Positions 1 to 8,993 of a stretch of 23,622 bases of DNA are shown piece after piece. The stretch lies in contig CAMAQU010000005.1 in assembly GCA_945860425.1 (NCBI GenBank), positions 1 through 23,622 on the forward strand. The letters are read 5' to 3'. Position numbers and translations under genes: made by a program. The stretch comes from Sphingomonas paucimobilis (GTDB taxonomy: Bacteria; Pseudomonadota; Alphaproteobacteria; Sphingomonadales; Sphingomonadaceae). Position 1 is the stretch's first letter; the number at the start of each line of letters is the position of its first letter. The notes under the pieces were generated by a model. It saw only the letters and a list, made by a program, of their open reading frames with translations. It made no database searches and had not been told where the DNA came from.

Positions 1-723
1 GTTGCGGGACAAAGCTTTGGGGCCTTCTTGGCGCATGGCGTGACGCTTGAACTCACAGGCGATGCCAATGACTATGTCGGCAAGGGCCTGTCGGGCGGGC
101 GCATCATCGTGCGCCAACCTGCCCATGTAACGCGCGAGCCGACCGAGAATATCATCGTCGGCAATACGGTGCTCTATGGCGCGATTGCAGGGGAAGCCTA
201 TTTCAACGGCGTGGCAGGCGAACGTTTTGCCGTCCGCAATTCTGGCGCGCTTTGCGTGGTCGAAGGCACAGGCGATCATGGCTGCGAATATATGACGGGC
301 GGTGTCGTCGTCGTGCTGGGCAAGACCGGGCGCAATTTTGCCGCCGGCATGTCGGGTGGTGTCTCTTATGTCTATGATGAGGACGGCCGCTTCCGCGAAC
401 GTTGCAACCTGGCGATGGTCGATGTGGAGGCCATATCGGCCGATGGCCCAGAGGCCGACAACTCAACCGGCACGCCACAGCAACGCGCCGTCAACGCGCA
501 TGACTTTGGCATGGGCGATATGCTCTACCATTCGCAGGACCGCTTGCGCGTCCTTCTCGAGCGGCATCACCTCTTCACCGGCAGCAAGCGCGCGCGCGCG
601 CTGCTCGATGATTGGGACACGACGCTCAAGCGCTTCGTGAAAGTCATGCCGAAGGATTATCGGCGTGCCCTTCAGCAGATTGAGGCGGAACGCCTTGCCT
701 CTGCAAACGTCGCTGCTGAATAA
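1..723 (+). CDS. gltB: Glutamate synthase (NADPH) large subunit, C-terminal part (5' end outside window)
   Basis: The reading frame is open from base 1 to the TAA at 721-723, giving about 240 residues of the C-terminal end of the roughly 1500-residue GltB alpha subunit. The visible part is the GXGXG beta-helix domain that follows the FMN/3Fe-4S synthase domain. It shows repeated glycine-rich turns such as KGLSGGRIIV, GERFAVRNSG, EYMTGGVVVVLG and GRNFAAGMSGG. The enzyme makes two glutamates from glutamine and 2-oxoglutarate in the cytoplasm, with NADPH electrons delivered by GltD. The gene for that partner follows 20 bases downstream on the same strand, which supports the call. The N-terminal amidotransferase and synthase domains lie upstream of the window. 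Confidence 0.96.
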   Translation, partial: VAGQSFGAFLAHGVTLELTGDANDYVGKGLSGGRIIVRQPAHVTREPTENIIVGNTVLYGAIAGEAYFNGVAGERFAVRNSGALCVVEGTGDHGCEYMTGGVVVVLGKTGRNFAAGMSGGVSYVYDEDGRFRERCNLAMVDVEAISADGPEADNSTGTPQQRAVNAHDFGMGDMLYHSQDRLRVLLERHHLFTGSKRARALLDDWDTTLKRFVKVMPKDYRRALQQIEAERLASANVAAE

Positions 724-743
724 TTTTTTATTGGAGACTGACC

Positions 744-2180
744 GTGGGCAAGACCACAGGCTTCCTCGAAATTGACCGCTCTGACCGGGCTTATGCCGAC
801 CCTAAGGAACGGCTGACGCATTATCGTGAGTTCGTCATTCCCATGTCGGAAGAGAAGATCCGCGGGCAGGCGGCGCGCTGCATGAATTGCGGCATTCCCT
901 ATTGCCATAATGGCTGCCCGGTGAACAACATCATCCCGGACTGGAACCATCTGGTCTATGAGAATGACTGGCGCAATGCGCTGGAAGTGCTGCATTCCAC
1001 CAACAACTTCCCGGAATTTACGGGCCGGATTTGCCCCGCGCCATGCGAAGCCAGTTGCACGCTCAACATTGATGACGCGCCCGTCACGATCAAATCGATC
1101 GAATGCCAGATTATCGATCGCGGATGGGCTGAAGGCTGGGTCACGCCGCTGGTCCCTTCGCGCAAAACGGGTAAATCTGTCGCCGTCATCGGCTCTGGCC
1201 CCGCAGGTCTTGCCTGCGCACAACAACTGGCGCGCGCGGGCCATAGCGTCACAGTCTTTGAGAAGAATGATCGGGTGGGCGGCTTGCTCCGCTACGGCAT
1301 TCCTGACTTTAAGATGGAAAAGCAGCTGATCAACCGCCGCCTTCTCCAAATGGAAGCGGAAGGCGTTCAGTTCCGGACCTCGATGGAAGTCGGCGTTCAG
1401 GTGTCGTTCGAAAGTCTCGAAGAAAATTATGATGCCGTTGTCATGGCCGGCGGTTCGGAAGAGGCGCGTCGTCTGGATATTCCGGGTGCGGAAATGTCGG
1501 GCGTTCGCCCGGCCATGGAATTTCTGACCCAGCAGAATAAGCGCAATGCAGGCGATGATGAATTGCGTGCAGCCCCGCGCGGCACGCTGAGCGCGACGGG
1601 CAAGCATGTCATTGTCATTGGTGGCGGCGATACGGGATCTGACTGTGTTGGCACGTCCAACCGTCAGGGCGCGGCTTCGGTGACCCAGATTGAGATTATG
1701 CCCAAGCCTCCTGAAAAGGAAAATAAGACGCTCAACTGGCCCGATTGGCCAATGAAGCTGCGCACCTCGTCCAGCCATGAAGAAGGCTGTGATCGGGATT
1801 GGGCCGTTCTGACCAAGCGGGTTGTCGGATCAAATGGTGTGGTCGAAGGGCTGGAATGCAATCGCATTGAGTGGGTCGACGGCAAGATGGTCGAAGTCCC
1901 CGGCAGCGAATTTACGCTGAAGGCAGATCTGATCCTGCTGGCCATGGGCTTTGTCGGCCCGGCAAAGGCTGGGCTGGTCGAGCAGGCCGAAGTCCAGCTG
2001 GATGGCCGCGGCAATGTGCTAGCCGATACCAATGGCTATGCCACCAGCCGCGACCATGTGTTCACCTGCGGCGATATGCGGCGCGGGCAGAGCCTTGTGG
2101 TCTGGGCGATCCGCGAGGGCCGCCAATGCGCCCGCGCGGTTGACCTGCACCTCATGGGGGCGAGCGAACTGCCGCGCTGA
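744..2180 (+). CDS. gltD: Glutamate synthase (NADPH) small subunit
   Basis: This 478-residue protein is the beta subunit of glutamate synthase. It oxidises NADPH and passes electrons through FAD and iron-sulfur clusters to GltB. The N-terminal part has the cysteines expected for two [4Fe-4S] clusters: C46, C49, C54 and C58 (RCMNCG...YCHNGCP), then C97, C101 and C105 (ICPAPCEASC). The FAD dinucleotide-binding motif GSGPAG is at residues 150-155, followed by the ENDRVGG-like EKNDRVGG stretch. A second nucleotide-binding motif, GGGDTGSD, lies at 293-300. The start is GTG at 744 with GGAG at 733-736. Length and motif order are normal for the family. It is co-transcribed with gltB, 20 bases apart. 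Confidence 0.97.
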   Translation: MGKTTGFLEIDRSDRAYADPKERLTHYREFVIPMSEEKIRGQAARCMNCGIPYCHNGCPVNNIIPDWNHLVYENDWRNALEVLHSTNNFPEFTGRICPAPCEASCTLNIDDAPVTIKSIECQIIDRGWAEGWVTPLVPSRKTGKSVAVIGSGPAGLACAQQLARAGHSVTVFEKNDRVGGLLRYGIPDFKMEKQLINRRLLQMEAEGVQFRTSMEVGVQVSFESLEENYDAVVMAGGSEEARRLDIPGAEMSGVRPAMEFLTQQNKRNAGDDELRAAPRGTLSATGKHVIVIGGGDTGSDCVGTSNRQGAASVTQIEIMPKPPEKENKTLNWPDWPMKLRTSSSHEEGCDRDWAVLTKRVVGSNGVVEGLECNRIEWVDGKMVEVPGSEFTLKADLILLAMGFVGPAKAGLVEQAEVQLDGRGNVLADTNGYATSRDHVFTCGDMRRGQSLVVWAIREGRQCARAVDLHLMGASELPR

Positions 2181-2193
2181 TAAGCATCTTATT

Positions 2194-2272
2194 GCCCACC
2201 CCCAACCCCTCCCGCTTGCGGGAGGGGAGCAAGACTTAGCGGCTTCAGCCGCATAGTCGCAGCGGGGCGGGC
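2194..2272. repeat. REP-like palindromic element, probable gltD terminator
   Basis: The core is a perfect inverted repeat: CCCCTCCCGC at 2206-2215 and GCGGGAGGGG at 2218-2227, with TT at the centre. It is flanked by outer GC-rich ends that are imperfect inverted repeats (GCCCACCCCC at 2194-2203 against GCGGGGCGGGC at 2262-2272). A small inner hairpin, GCGGCTTCAGCCGC, lies at 2239-2252. From memory, similar GC-rich hairpins recur between genes in sphingomonads; copy number here cannot be seen. It sits between convergent gltD and virB11 and could end transcription from gltD, although it lacks a T tract. Confidence 0.6.
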
Positions 2273-2492
2273 TGTATCCTCTATCGGCTCTTGATAAAGG
2301 CCCGAATGTCGCGCGAGATATAGGGGCGATACTCATAAAGGCGTCGATGTCGCACCGTCATGCAGGTGCCAATCCCATTTCCCAACACCGCCAATGGTCA
2401 AATGGCTGCGGTCCGATTTATGGCCGAGAATGGCGAGGGCGTCGGCGAAGGGGCGGCGATAGCGTCCTCTTGGCCAAGGTGAAGCGGTTGAA
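2273..2492. other. Gap between gltD and virB11 with no convincing gene
   Basis: No open frame here has both a start with a ribosome-binding site and a recognisable product. On the minus strand a 26-codon frame runs from ATG at 2361 to TAG at 2281-2283 and encodes a peptide ending YISRDIRAFIKSR. A second minus-strand frame, open from about 2490 to 2340, has no start codon. They may be decayed remnants of a gene or noise. Confidence 0.4.
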
Positions 2493-3503
2493 CTACCCTA
2501 AAAGTTCTGAAGTGAGCGCGATTTCCGCAATGCCCCTTTTGCCATCCACGCGGTCCAACTGGACGATGATGTCAATCACAGAGGCGGCATAATCGATGGT
2601 TTCGCGCCGTCCCATACCAATGCCCGTCTGCATTGCCATCAGCACTATTTGTTCCAGCGCACCCTTGGGGGAATTGGCGTGCACAGTCGAAAACGACCCC
2701 GGATGGCCGGTATTAATCGCGCGCAGAAAGCTGACCGTCTCCCGGCCCCGCAGCTCGCCCAGAACAATACGATCCGGACGAAGCCGAAGTGCGGCCTGCA
2801 ACAAATCATCCGCGGAGACTTTTGCCTCGCCCAATTCCCCTTTTACCGCAATCAAGCCAACGCCATTGGCGTTGGGCAAGCGCAGCTCGGCTGTGTCCTC
2901 AACCAAGACAACCCGGTCTTCGGCAGGAATTTCCCGCAGCATGGCGTTGAGAAAAGTTGTCTTCCCACTGGATGTCCCGCCCGACACCAAAATCGTGCAA
3001 CGCCGCTGAACCGCATCGCGCAAAAAATCGATAGGTGCGTTAATGGGATCGGGTTGGGGCTTGGGCGCGGCCTTAGCAATGGGCCCACGATCATAATCAT
3101 CGAGCCGAAGATTGACGAGCCGATGGCGTCGGATCGCCAAAGCCCAATGACCCCGTGTGGCGGGCGGACCGCAGAGCTGAATACGCGCACCATCTGGAAG
3201 CGTGGCGGCCAAGAGCGGATGTTCCCGGTTAATGCCCTGATGGCTGACGCGCGCAACCTGTTCGGCCAAACGCTGCAACAGCTGATCATCAACGCCCGGA
3301 TGCGCAATACGTTGCATGGTCGATTGAGTGGCATCCTCGATCCAGATTTCCCCGGGACGATTGACCAGAATTTCAGTTACGCTCTCGCGGTCAAGCCAGT
3401 CCTTAAAGGGGGCAAGATAAGCCTCCAGATAGACGCTTTTCGCATCGGCTAAACCGGAGCCCTTCCCCATGTCCGCTGTTACCAATGCGACCGGACCCGT
3501 CAC
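2493..3503 (-). CDS. virB11: VirB11-family hexameric ATPase of a type IV secretion system
   Basis: This 336-residue protein is a VirB11/PulE-type secretion ATPase acting at the cytoplasmic face of the T4SS channel, where it powers pilus assembly and substrate transfer. The Walker A motif GGTSSGKT is at residues 175-182, the Asp box VLVEDTAEL at about 199-207, Walker B RIVLGELRG at about 245-253, and the His box GHPGSFSTVHANS at about 266-278. The N-terminal domain contains the typical ITEILVNRPGEIWIE-like segment (TEILVNRPGEIWIE, 43-56). The GTG start at 3503 overlaps the TGA of virB10 by four bases (GTGA), which suggests translational coupling; ATG at 3470 is an alternative. It is the last gene of the operon. 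A pure type IV pilus or type II ATPase is excluded by the VirB neighbours. Confidence 0.96.
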   Translation of the reverse strand: MTGPVALVTADMGKGSGLADAKSVYLEAYLAPFKDWLDRESVTEILVNRPGEIWIEDATQSTMQRIAHPGVDDQLLQRLAEQVARVSHQGINREHPLLAATLPDGARIQLCGPPATRGHWALAIRRHRLVNLRLDDYDRGPIAKAAPKPQPDPINAPIDFLRDAVQRRCTILVSGGTSSGKTTFLNAMLREIPAEDRVVLVEDTAELRLPNANGVGLIAVKGELGEAKVSADDLLQAALRLRPDRIVLGELRGRETVSFLRAINTGHPGSFSTVHANSPKGALEQIVLMAMQTGIGMGRRETIDYAASVIDIIVQLDRVDGKRGIAEIALTSELLG

Positions 3504-4594
3504 TCTGGCGAGACCTTTGAAAAATCGAGATCGCGCGCCGTAAAGACACGAATAGGCTCGCCTTGGCGCACCCGCACGGTGGGTGAAATTTGGGCTGTCT
3601 GGCCGACGGCCGCCGCCGCTGCAGATTGCCCGCCACTTGCAATCACAACACCTGCATTGCCGCCAATGGCGGACAAGCCCCCGACGACAGACAAGAGCAT
3701 GGCCGAGCCAAAGCGTTCGAAGAACCGCGTGTTTACCTTACCGGCAAGACCCGTCTCGCCCGAAAAACCGACAGCAGGGGAGGCAATGTTGACAGAGGCC
3801 CCATCGGGGCGGATCAGACGTGTCCAAATGACATAAGCCCGCTTCTGCCCGGCTTGAAGGCCGCTGCGATATTGGCCGATCAGCCGAGACGAGCGGGGGA
3901 TGAGAATCCGAGTGCCATCAAAGGACCGGACATCGGCAGACACAATCGCGCGGACAAAGCCCGGCACATCGGTATCAATCGCCGTTTCCAAAACGGCCGG
4001 GATCAAGGTGCCTTGGGTTACCGTCGTCTTTGGGTTCATGCCGGGGGTCGCAACCGCCGTGCCGCCACCAACGCCGCCGACGCGCGCCGCAAAATCCTCG
4101 CTTGTATTGCCAGCGCCCCCCATTGCCGCCGCCGGGGCTGCAGGCGCCACTGCGGGCAGAGCACTTGCATCAAAAACAACGGCTGGTGACGCATAGGGGT
4201 TGGTTGCCACGGCTGCGGGTTGGGCCGGTGCGGCTGCATTTACGGCCGCTGGAATAGGGGGTTGTTCCCCTTGGCCGGGAAGCGGTGTGATGGCAGCGGC
4301 GGGGACCGGAGGCGGCACATCCGCTGCCGATACCGGGGTGGGCGCAGCCATCTGAGCAGCATTTGGTGGGGTCTGCGGATTTCTGGAGGCGTTCAGTCCA
4401 ATCAGCGTGGTGGCGCCAAGAATGCCGACAAAGGCGATACCCGCGAAAAGCGCCAGACCGTCGCGGCCAGGACGGCGCTGGGTGACAAGCGGCAAAGTTG
4501 ACCGGGTGGCCAGTGCTTCTGACTCCAACACGCTTGTGTCTCTGGGATCTTCTAGGTCAGATGCCTGTTCTGTGATCTGGCGGTTTGGACGCAT
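3500..4594 (-). CDS. virB10: VirB10/TrbI-family T4SS inner-to-outer-membrane scaffold
   Basis: This 364-residue VirB10/TrbI protein spans the envelope and, with VirB9 (and usually VirB7), forms the outer-membrane core complex. A short cytoplasmic N-terminus is followed by one transmembrane segment at about 47-68 (LALFAGIAFVGILGATTLIG). A long proline- and alanine-rich periplasmic linker runs from about 75 to 190. The C-terminal VirB10 beta-barrel domain covers about 195-360 and contains GTLIPAVLETAIDTDVPG, ILIPRSSRLIGQY and the late TVRVRQGEPIRVFTARDLDF. The gene starts three bases after the virB9 stop and ends in a four-base overlap with virB11. Length is near the family norm. Confidence 0.95.
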   Translation of the reverse strand: MRPNRQITEQASDLEDPRDTSVLESEALATRSTLPLVTQRRPGRDGLALFAGIAFVGILGATTLIGLNASRNPQTPPNAAQMAAPTPVSAADVPPPVPAAAITPLPGQGEQPPIPAAVNAAAPAQPAAVATNPYASPAVVFDASALPAVAPAAPAAAMGGAGNTSEDFAARVGGVGGGTAVATPGMNPKTTVTQGTLIPAVLETAIDTDVPGFVRAIVSADVRSFDGTRILIPRSSRLIGQYRSGLQAGQKRAYVIWTRLIRPDGASVNIASPAVGFSGETGLAGKVNTRFFERFGSAMLLSVVGGLSAIGGNAGVVIASGGQSAAAAAVGQTAQISPTVRVRQGEPIRVFTARDLDFSKVSPE

Positions 4595-4597
4595 CGC

Positions 4598-5383
4598 TTA
4601 GTCTCCGACCTTATTGGCAGCCGGGGCTGCGCTCTCAATCGCCTTGGGCACGCCCTGATATTCAAGGCTGGCGACATTGCGCCCAGACCGCAGAATCAAC
4701 GCCGCAGGAACACCATCAACCACAATAAGGCCATCGCGCACGGCATAATTGACGGGCCCCTCTGCACCTTTGACATCCCGCACCAAGATTGCCGGCATTT
4801 CGGCAGATGCAGGCCAGGCAAGATAGACAAATTTTCCATCGTCATAGACTTTTGACGGAAGCAGGCTGGGTGCCCCTGATTTCCTCCAAGCATAGTTCAA
4901 ATCTGCCGGGTCAACGGGTCGTGCCAAGGGGGTTCCACTGGCAAGTTCGCTTTCCTCGGGCGTTAACAGGGGCGCAGAGGACGCGGCTGGTTTCTTTGGC
5001 GCATCGGGATAGGTGAAGCGCAACTGATAAACAGGCGCGAGGGCAGGGTTGGCAACAAGGTCGAGAAAATAGGTGTGCCGATCAGTCACCACCGTCAAAT
5101 TCGTCCGGCCGCGGGCGATCAGCGGTTTGACGAATAAGAGGTTGGCCCGTTTATTGGGTGTGATCTGCCAATTGGTGGAATCGCCAATGGCCACATTTTC
5201 AATCTGCTCATCCTCGCCAAAGGCAATAACGGCCTGCACGCCAAGCTGCGCATCAACACGGACGATATCGTCCTTGGCAAACATACGACTGACAAGCCGG
5301 GCGTCACGCGCCATGACGGGGGCTGCAGCCACCATCAAGAGCGCTAGGCCGCCAAGCGCGAAAGAACGGGTCATTTTGGTCAT
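4598..5383 (-). CDS. virB9: VirB9/TrbG-family T4SS outer-membrane core protein
   Basis: This 261-residue VirB9/CagX/TrbG protein carries a Sec signal peptide (hydrophobic residues 8-22, likely cleaved after VMA at 25) and acts in the periplasm and outer membrane as part of the core complex with VirB10. The N-terminal domain has the family pattern (VRVDAQLGVQAVIAFGEDEQI; NWQITPNKRANLLFVKP; RTNLTVVTDRHTYFLDL). The C-terminal domain has LNYAWRKSG, a DDGKFVYLAWP segment and the late LILRSGRNVASLEY. There is no lipobox, so it does not replace the missing VirB7 lipoprotein in an obvious way. The ATG start overlaps the virB6 stop by four bases (ATGA). Confidence 0.94.
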   Translation of the reverse strand: MTKMTRSFALGGLALLMVAAAPVMARDARLVSRMFAKDDIVRVDAQLGVQAVIAFGEDEQIENVAIGDSTNWQITPNKRANLLFVKPLIARGRTNLTVVTDRHTYFLDLVANPALAPVYQLRFTYPDAPKKPAASSAPLLTPEESELASGTPLARPVDPADLNYAWRKSGAPSLLPSKVYDDGKFVYLAWPASAEMPAILVRDVKGAEGPVNYAVRDGLIVVDGVPAALILRSGRNVASLEYQGVPKAIESAAPAANKVGD

Positions 5384-6561
5384 CTCTCTTTTCTGGCTGC
5401 GCCGGGCTTGCGGAACTGGCTCCCAATTCCCCGTGCCCGCGCAGCTGGGCCACCTCTGGGCTGCGATGCACTTTCAACTGTGGCTTGGACGATCATCCGC
5501 TGAGGCGCACTGGCGGCCCCCGCCAGCGGCGCTCCGGCGGACGCGGCAGCTGGCTCCAGCCCCCCGACGGTCGCAATCCGCCGACTGCTATAGCCCATAG
5601 AGCCAGTAGCTGCTGACGACATAAGGGGGGCTGCATCGTTGAAGGGCAGTGAGCGTGTAGCACTCGACCCTTCGCCAGCCTGTGGAGCTGCAAGGCCAAA
5701 GGCGTTCCAAGCGGCAACCATAGCCGCCGTCACTTTGATCACCAGAATCATCAACGCCATGTGAATAGACGCAATCATAAAGAGAGCGAGGGCGGCACGG
5801 CCATTTATCCCTTCGGCATCCACGAGCGTTCGCAGAACCGGGATCAGCAGCTCCAGCATCAGCCCTCCGCCGACGACGACAAACAGTGGCGTGACGGCCA
5901 TGATAACCACCCCGCGCAGCCACCCGGCACACAGACCCTTGGTCGGTCCGAACAAAGCCAAAACGACAAAAACGGGCCCAACGGCCAAAAGGATGGCCAA
6001 GGCAATCCTTGCAGTCACCAAAACGCCAATGGTCCCCAGCATCAACAGCAAGGCCCCGAGCCACATCAGATTTCCCGGCGTAAAACTGCCCGAGGCAGCG
6101 GCACTTGCGGCACCTTCTGGCCCGGCGCTTGTGGCATCTGCTGCTTGGGTGACCAGTTGGAACACCAAATCTATTCTGGAAGCGAAGATTTCCGTCGCAG
6201 ACCCCTGCGTCCCAGAGATGATCGCTGCAATTTGGTCTGGCGCACCAAGCGCAATCGCCCAAACAACATTTTGATAGGCAACCCAGCTTGTTGCAAAAGT
6301 CAGAACCAGACCAAGCGTGATGAAGCGGGGCGTCAGGGCAGATATGCCAATCCGGCTGCGCCCCGTGAGCAGGGAGATGGCAAAAAAGGCAATATAGAGC
6401 GTGAGCAAAATGGTGAGCGCGGGCAGCAAAGCGCCCTGACCCCCAAATAATCGGCCAAAGGCGGTTGCTGTCATCTCATTCGACAAACAGTCGACCGCGC
6501 GCAACGCCGCCAACACGCCATCCGACGCATTCTCAACCAAAGGCGCGCACTGGCCGCTCAC
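5380..6561 (-). CDS. virB6: VirB6-family T4SS inner-membrane channel protein
   Basis: This 393-residue polytopic membrane protein belongs to the TrbL/VirB6 family, which forms part of the inner-membrane path for substrates. A periplasmic-type N-terminus with two cysteines (C5, C25) is followed by several hydrophobic segments (such as LLPALTILLTLYIAFFAISLL and ALLLMLGTIGVLVTARIALA). The central family signature is AILLAVGPVFVVLALFGPTKGLCAGWLRG. The last 90 residues or so are a low-complexity, alanine- and arginine-rich soluble tail. The GTG start overlaps the virB4 stop (GTGA), and its own stop overlaps the virB9 start. In most VirB systems virB7 and virB8 follow virB6; here virB9 does. Confidence 0.92.
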   Translation of the reverse strand: MSGQCAPLVENASDGVLAALRAVDCLSNEMTATAFGRLFGGQGALLPALTILLTLYIAFFAISLLTGRSRIGISALTPRFITLGLVLTFATSWVAYQNVVWAIALGAPDQIAAIISGTQGSATEIFASRIDLVFQLVTQAADATSAGPEGAASAAASGSFTPGNLMWLGALLLMLGTIGVLVTARIALAILLAVGPVFVVLALFGPTKGLCAGWLRGVVIMAVTPLFVVVGGGLMLELLIPVLRTLVDAEGINGRAALALFMIASIHMALMILVIKVTAAMVAAWNAFGLAAPQAGEGSSATRSLPFNDAAPLMSSAATGSMGYSSRRIATVGGLEPAAASAGAPLAGAASAPQRMIVQATVESASQPRGGPAARARGIGSQFRKPGAARKER

Positions 6562-8978
6562 TCGGCGGCCTCTTGAGCGTAATGCTGCGTATCGCCTTCC
6601 GGCCAGGCGACCCCGGTCAGGCGCTCAAACCATGCGGATGGGGCGTCGCCAGTTTCACTGCGAATGGCATCTAGCCGTCGAACAATGCTCTCTCGACCCG
6701 ACAGGACCATCAAAAGCTCTGGCATCATCGACAAATCAAGCCGCACAACGACGGAGGCATCAGGTTGGCGGATCAGGAAGCAGCGGCTGTGTGCGGGCAG
6801 CGTGCGGATGAGTTCCAACTCATGCAGCGTCAGCCCGAAGCCCTCGCAATAATCCTCTGCCCTTGCCCGTGCATTGGGCATGAAGATCATCGTCGCCGTT
6901 TGTTCGACAAGCGCCGTTGAAATCCGGCTATCAAGGGCATCGCGCGCAGATTGTGTCGCAAACCCAACAAGCGCGTTGCGTTTACGCAATGTCTTGAGCC
7001 AATCCCGGATGCGCGCGGCAAACACTTCATCATCCAGCGCTTTCCAGCCTTCATCAATCAAGATCATGGTTGGCTGCCCGTCCAGACGTTCCTCAATCCG
7101 GTGGAAGAGATACATCATGGTCGGTGTGCGGAGGCGTGGTGTTTCCAACAGCGCCGTCATATCGAACCCTAGGGTCGGGCAAGACAGATCCATCCGGTCT
7201 TCAGCATTATCGAACAGCCACCCAAATTCGCCGCCCTCAATCCAAGCCTCTAGCCGACTGCCGAGGTCTCCGGGCTGCGGACGGCGCGTGCCTGCGAGCA
7301 ATTCACGGAAATGGGTGAGGCGTCGAAGGGACGGATCATTGACATAGGCTGCATCGACCGCCGATGCGATGATGGCATGTTCTTCCGGCCCCTGGGCTGC
7401 CAGAAGAACGCCCAGCCAATCCCGCAAAAACGCGCGGTTGACAGGCGTGTCGGGCAGCGCGAGCGGGTTAAAGCCGCTCGGCTCTCCGGTGGAGATCCGG
7501 CTATACCGTCCGCCAATGCCGCGCACGAAGACTTCTGCCCCACGATCCTTATCGAACAAGATGGTGCGCGGATTGAATTTTTGGGCTTGGGCCGCAAGAA
7601 AATTCATAACCACGGTCTTGCCGGATCCAGACGGGCCAATGACCGTGAAATTGCCGAGATCACCATGGTGGAAGTTGAAGAAGAAGGGAGTTGCGCTGGT
7701 TGTTTGCAACAGCGAGACAGCCTCTCCCCAATGATTGCCAGAGGCCTGCCCCATGGAAAAGCCATGCAGCGACCCGAAACAGGCCATATTGGCGCTGGAA
7801 ATGAGCGCGCGCCGGACAAGAAAGGCCTCATTGCCGGGGAATTGCCCCCAGAAACAGGGCTCTAAATTCACATCCTCACGAACCGCAATTGCGCCAAGAT
7901 CGGCCAGGGCGGCGGAACAGGCCGCCGTTGCTTCATCGATCGCTGCCAATCGATCGCTGCGCACGAGCACCGACAAATGGTGATCCCCAAACCCAACGGC
8001 GCCCACGCCAAGCGCATCGCGCGCAGATTGCATTTCGCGCCGTTCGGCCAATGCCTCTTCATCGGCAGAGCGCAAGCGCCGGACCGCAAGGTCGATTCTC
8101 TCCCTGGCAACCTGCCTGTCGCTTGGCGCATAGGTTTCGCAAAGAACCATTTCATAAGGCAGGCGCATCAAGGCGTCGGTAAAGCCGGGCGAGGTGCTGT
8201 CGGGATAATCTTTCAGGCTCAAAATAGAGGCAAAGCTCGGCCCATCCGGACCGCGAAGCTCCAGCGCGTCGAGGCCAAAGCTGATCCGCTTATAGGGCAG
8301 CATGTTGCCAATCCGCGTGTCTGCCAAAGGCCGGCGCACGGGCCGCATCTCCCCATTATAAATCGCAGACAGCAGCTCCAGCAGTTCCGAACAGGGGCCA
8401 CTGCGCCCCGGATAATCACCAAGCAGCCGCGCGCCATAAGGGGCCAAGGCGGAGGCAAGAGAACCTGCCGCCGCTCGCAAACTGCGGACATCTCCCGCAT
8501 CCGCCTGTGGGCCTTCCGCACCTTTGCGCTGCATCAGGCGGGATATGCGCTCTGGCCAGCCAGCTTTGCCCCGTGCGGGGCGACGCACCAATGTGATGAA
8601 CTGGTCGTTGACAAACATACTGCCGCTGGCCAGCCGACCCTGCCATTGATCATCAGTATATTGAGCTAGAGGATCCGTATATTGCCCATCCAGCCCGACT
8701 TTAACACGGCGGCGGATGATGTGGTGGTAAAGCACGAAGCGCGCATCCAGAACACTGCGGAGCAACACTTCGCGCGTTGCCGCATGTGCGTTCAGCTCGA
8801 CTGTATCGGCTGTTTCAAAGCTGATCCCGGGGACTACCAGCGCCGTCATCAATGCGCCATCTTCCAGCAGGACGATGTCGTCATCCAATAGGTCACGATA
8901 GGGCAGCCGATCCCCTGCCAGCGCTTCTGCACGCTTCAGCATCGACCTTAGGCCTTTATTGCCAGAGAATAACGTCAT
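6558..8978 (-). CDS. virB4: VirB4-family T4SS ATPase
   Basis: This 806-residue VirB4/CagE/TrbE ATPase is the largest and most conserved T4SS energy component, needed for pilus biogenesis and transfer at the inner membrane. Walker A, GPSGSGKT, is at residues 448-455 and Walker B, TMILIDEGWKALDD, at about 637-650. The N-terminal CagE/TrbE/VirB domain contains LLDDDIVLLEDGALMTALVVPG and GNMLPYKRISFG. The AEDYCEGFGLTLHELELI stretch and the C-terminal PELLMVLSGRES segment are typical. The ATG at 8978 is preceded by GAAGGAG about ten bases upstream, overlapping the virB3 stop. Length is normal for the family. No sign of frameshift or lost motif. Confidence 0.97.
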   Translation of the reverse strand: MTLFSGNKGLRSMLKRAEALAGDRLPYRDLLDDDIVLLEDGALMTALVVPGISFETADTVELNAHAATREVLLRSVLDARFVLYHHIIRRRVKVGLDGQYTDPLAQYTDDQWQGRLASGSMFVNDQFITLVRRPARGKAGWPERISRLMQRKGAEGPQADAGDVRSLRAAAGSLASALAPYGARLLGDYPGRSGPCSELLELLSAIYNGEMRPVRRPLADTRIGNMLPYKRISFGLDALELRGPDGPSFASILSLKDYPDSTSPGFTDALMRLPYEMVLCETYAPSDRQVARERIDLAVRRLRSADEEALAERREMQSARDALGVGAVGFGDHHLSVLVRSDRLAAIDEATAACSAALADLGAIAVREDVNLEPCFWGQFPGNEAFLVRRALISSANMACFGSLHGFSMGQASGNHWGEAVSLLQTTSATPFFFNFHHGDLGNFTVIGPSGSGKTVVMNFLAAQAQKFNPRTILFDKDRGAEVFVRGIGGRYSRISTGEPSGFNPLALPDTPVNRAFLRDWLGVLLAAQGPEEHAIIASAVDAAYVNDPSLRRLTHFRELLAGTRRPQPGDLGSRLEAWIEGGEFGWLFDNAEDRMDLSCPTLGFDMTALLETPRLRTPTMMYLFHRIEERLDGQPTMILIDEGWKALDDEVFAARIRDWLKTLRKRNALVGFATQSARDALDSRISTALVEQTATMIFMPNARARAEDYCEGFGLTLHELELIRTLPAHSRCFLIRQPDASVVVRLDLSMMPELLMVLSGRESIVRRLDAIRSETGDAPSAWFERLTGVAWPEGDTQHYAQEAAE

Positions 8979-8993
8979 GATGCCTGCGCTCCT

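Noticed and set aside
672..1778. Minus-strand open frame of 368 codons opposite gltD
   Set aside because: It lies across gltB/gltD, whose motifs are intact; its protein is low-complexity, rich in R, A and H, without recognisable domains.
2649..3452. Plus-strand open frame of 267 codons opposite virB11
   Set aside because: virB11 carries all ATPase motifs on the other strand, and the antisense product resembles nothing.
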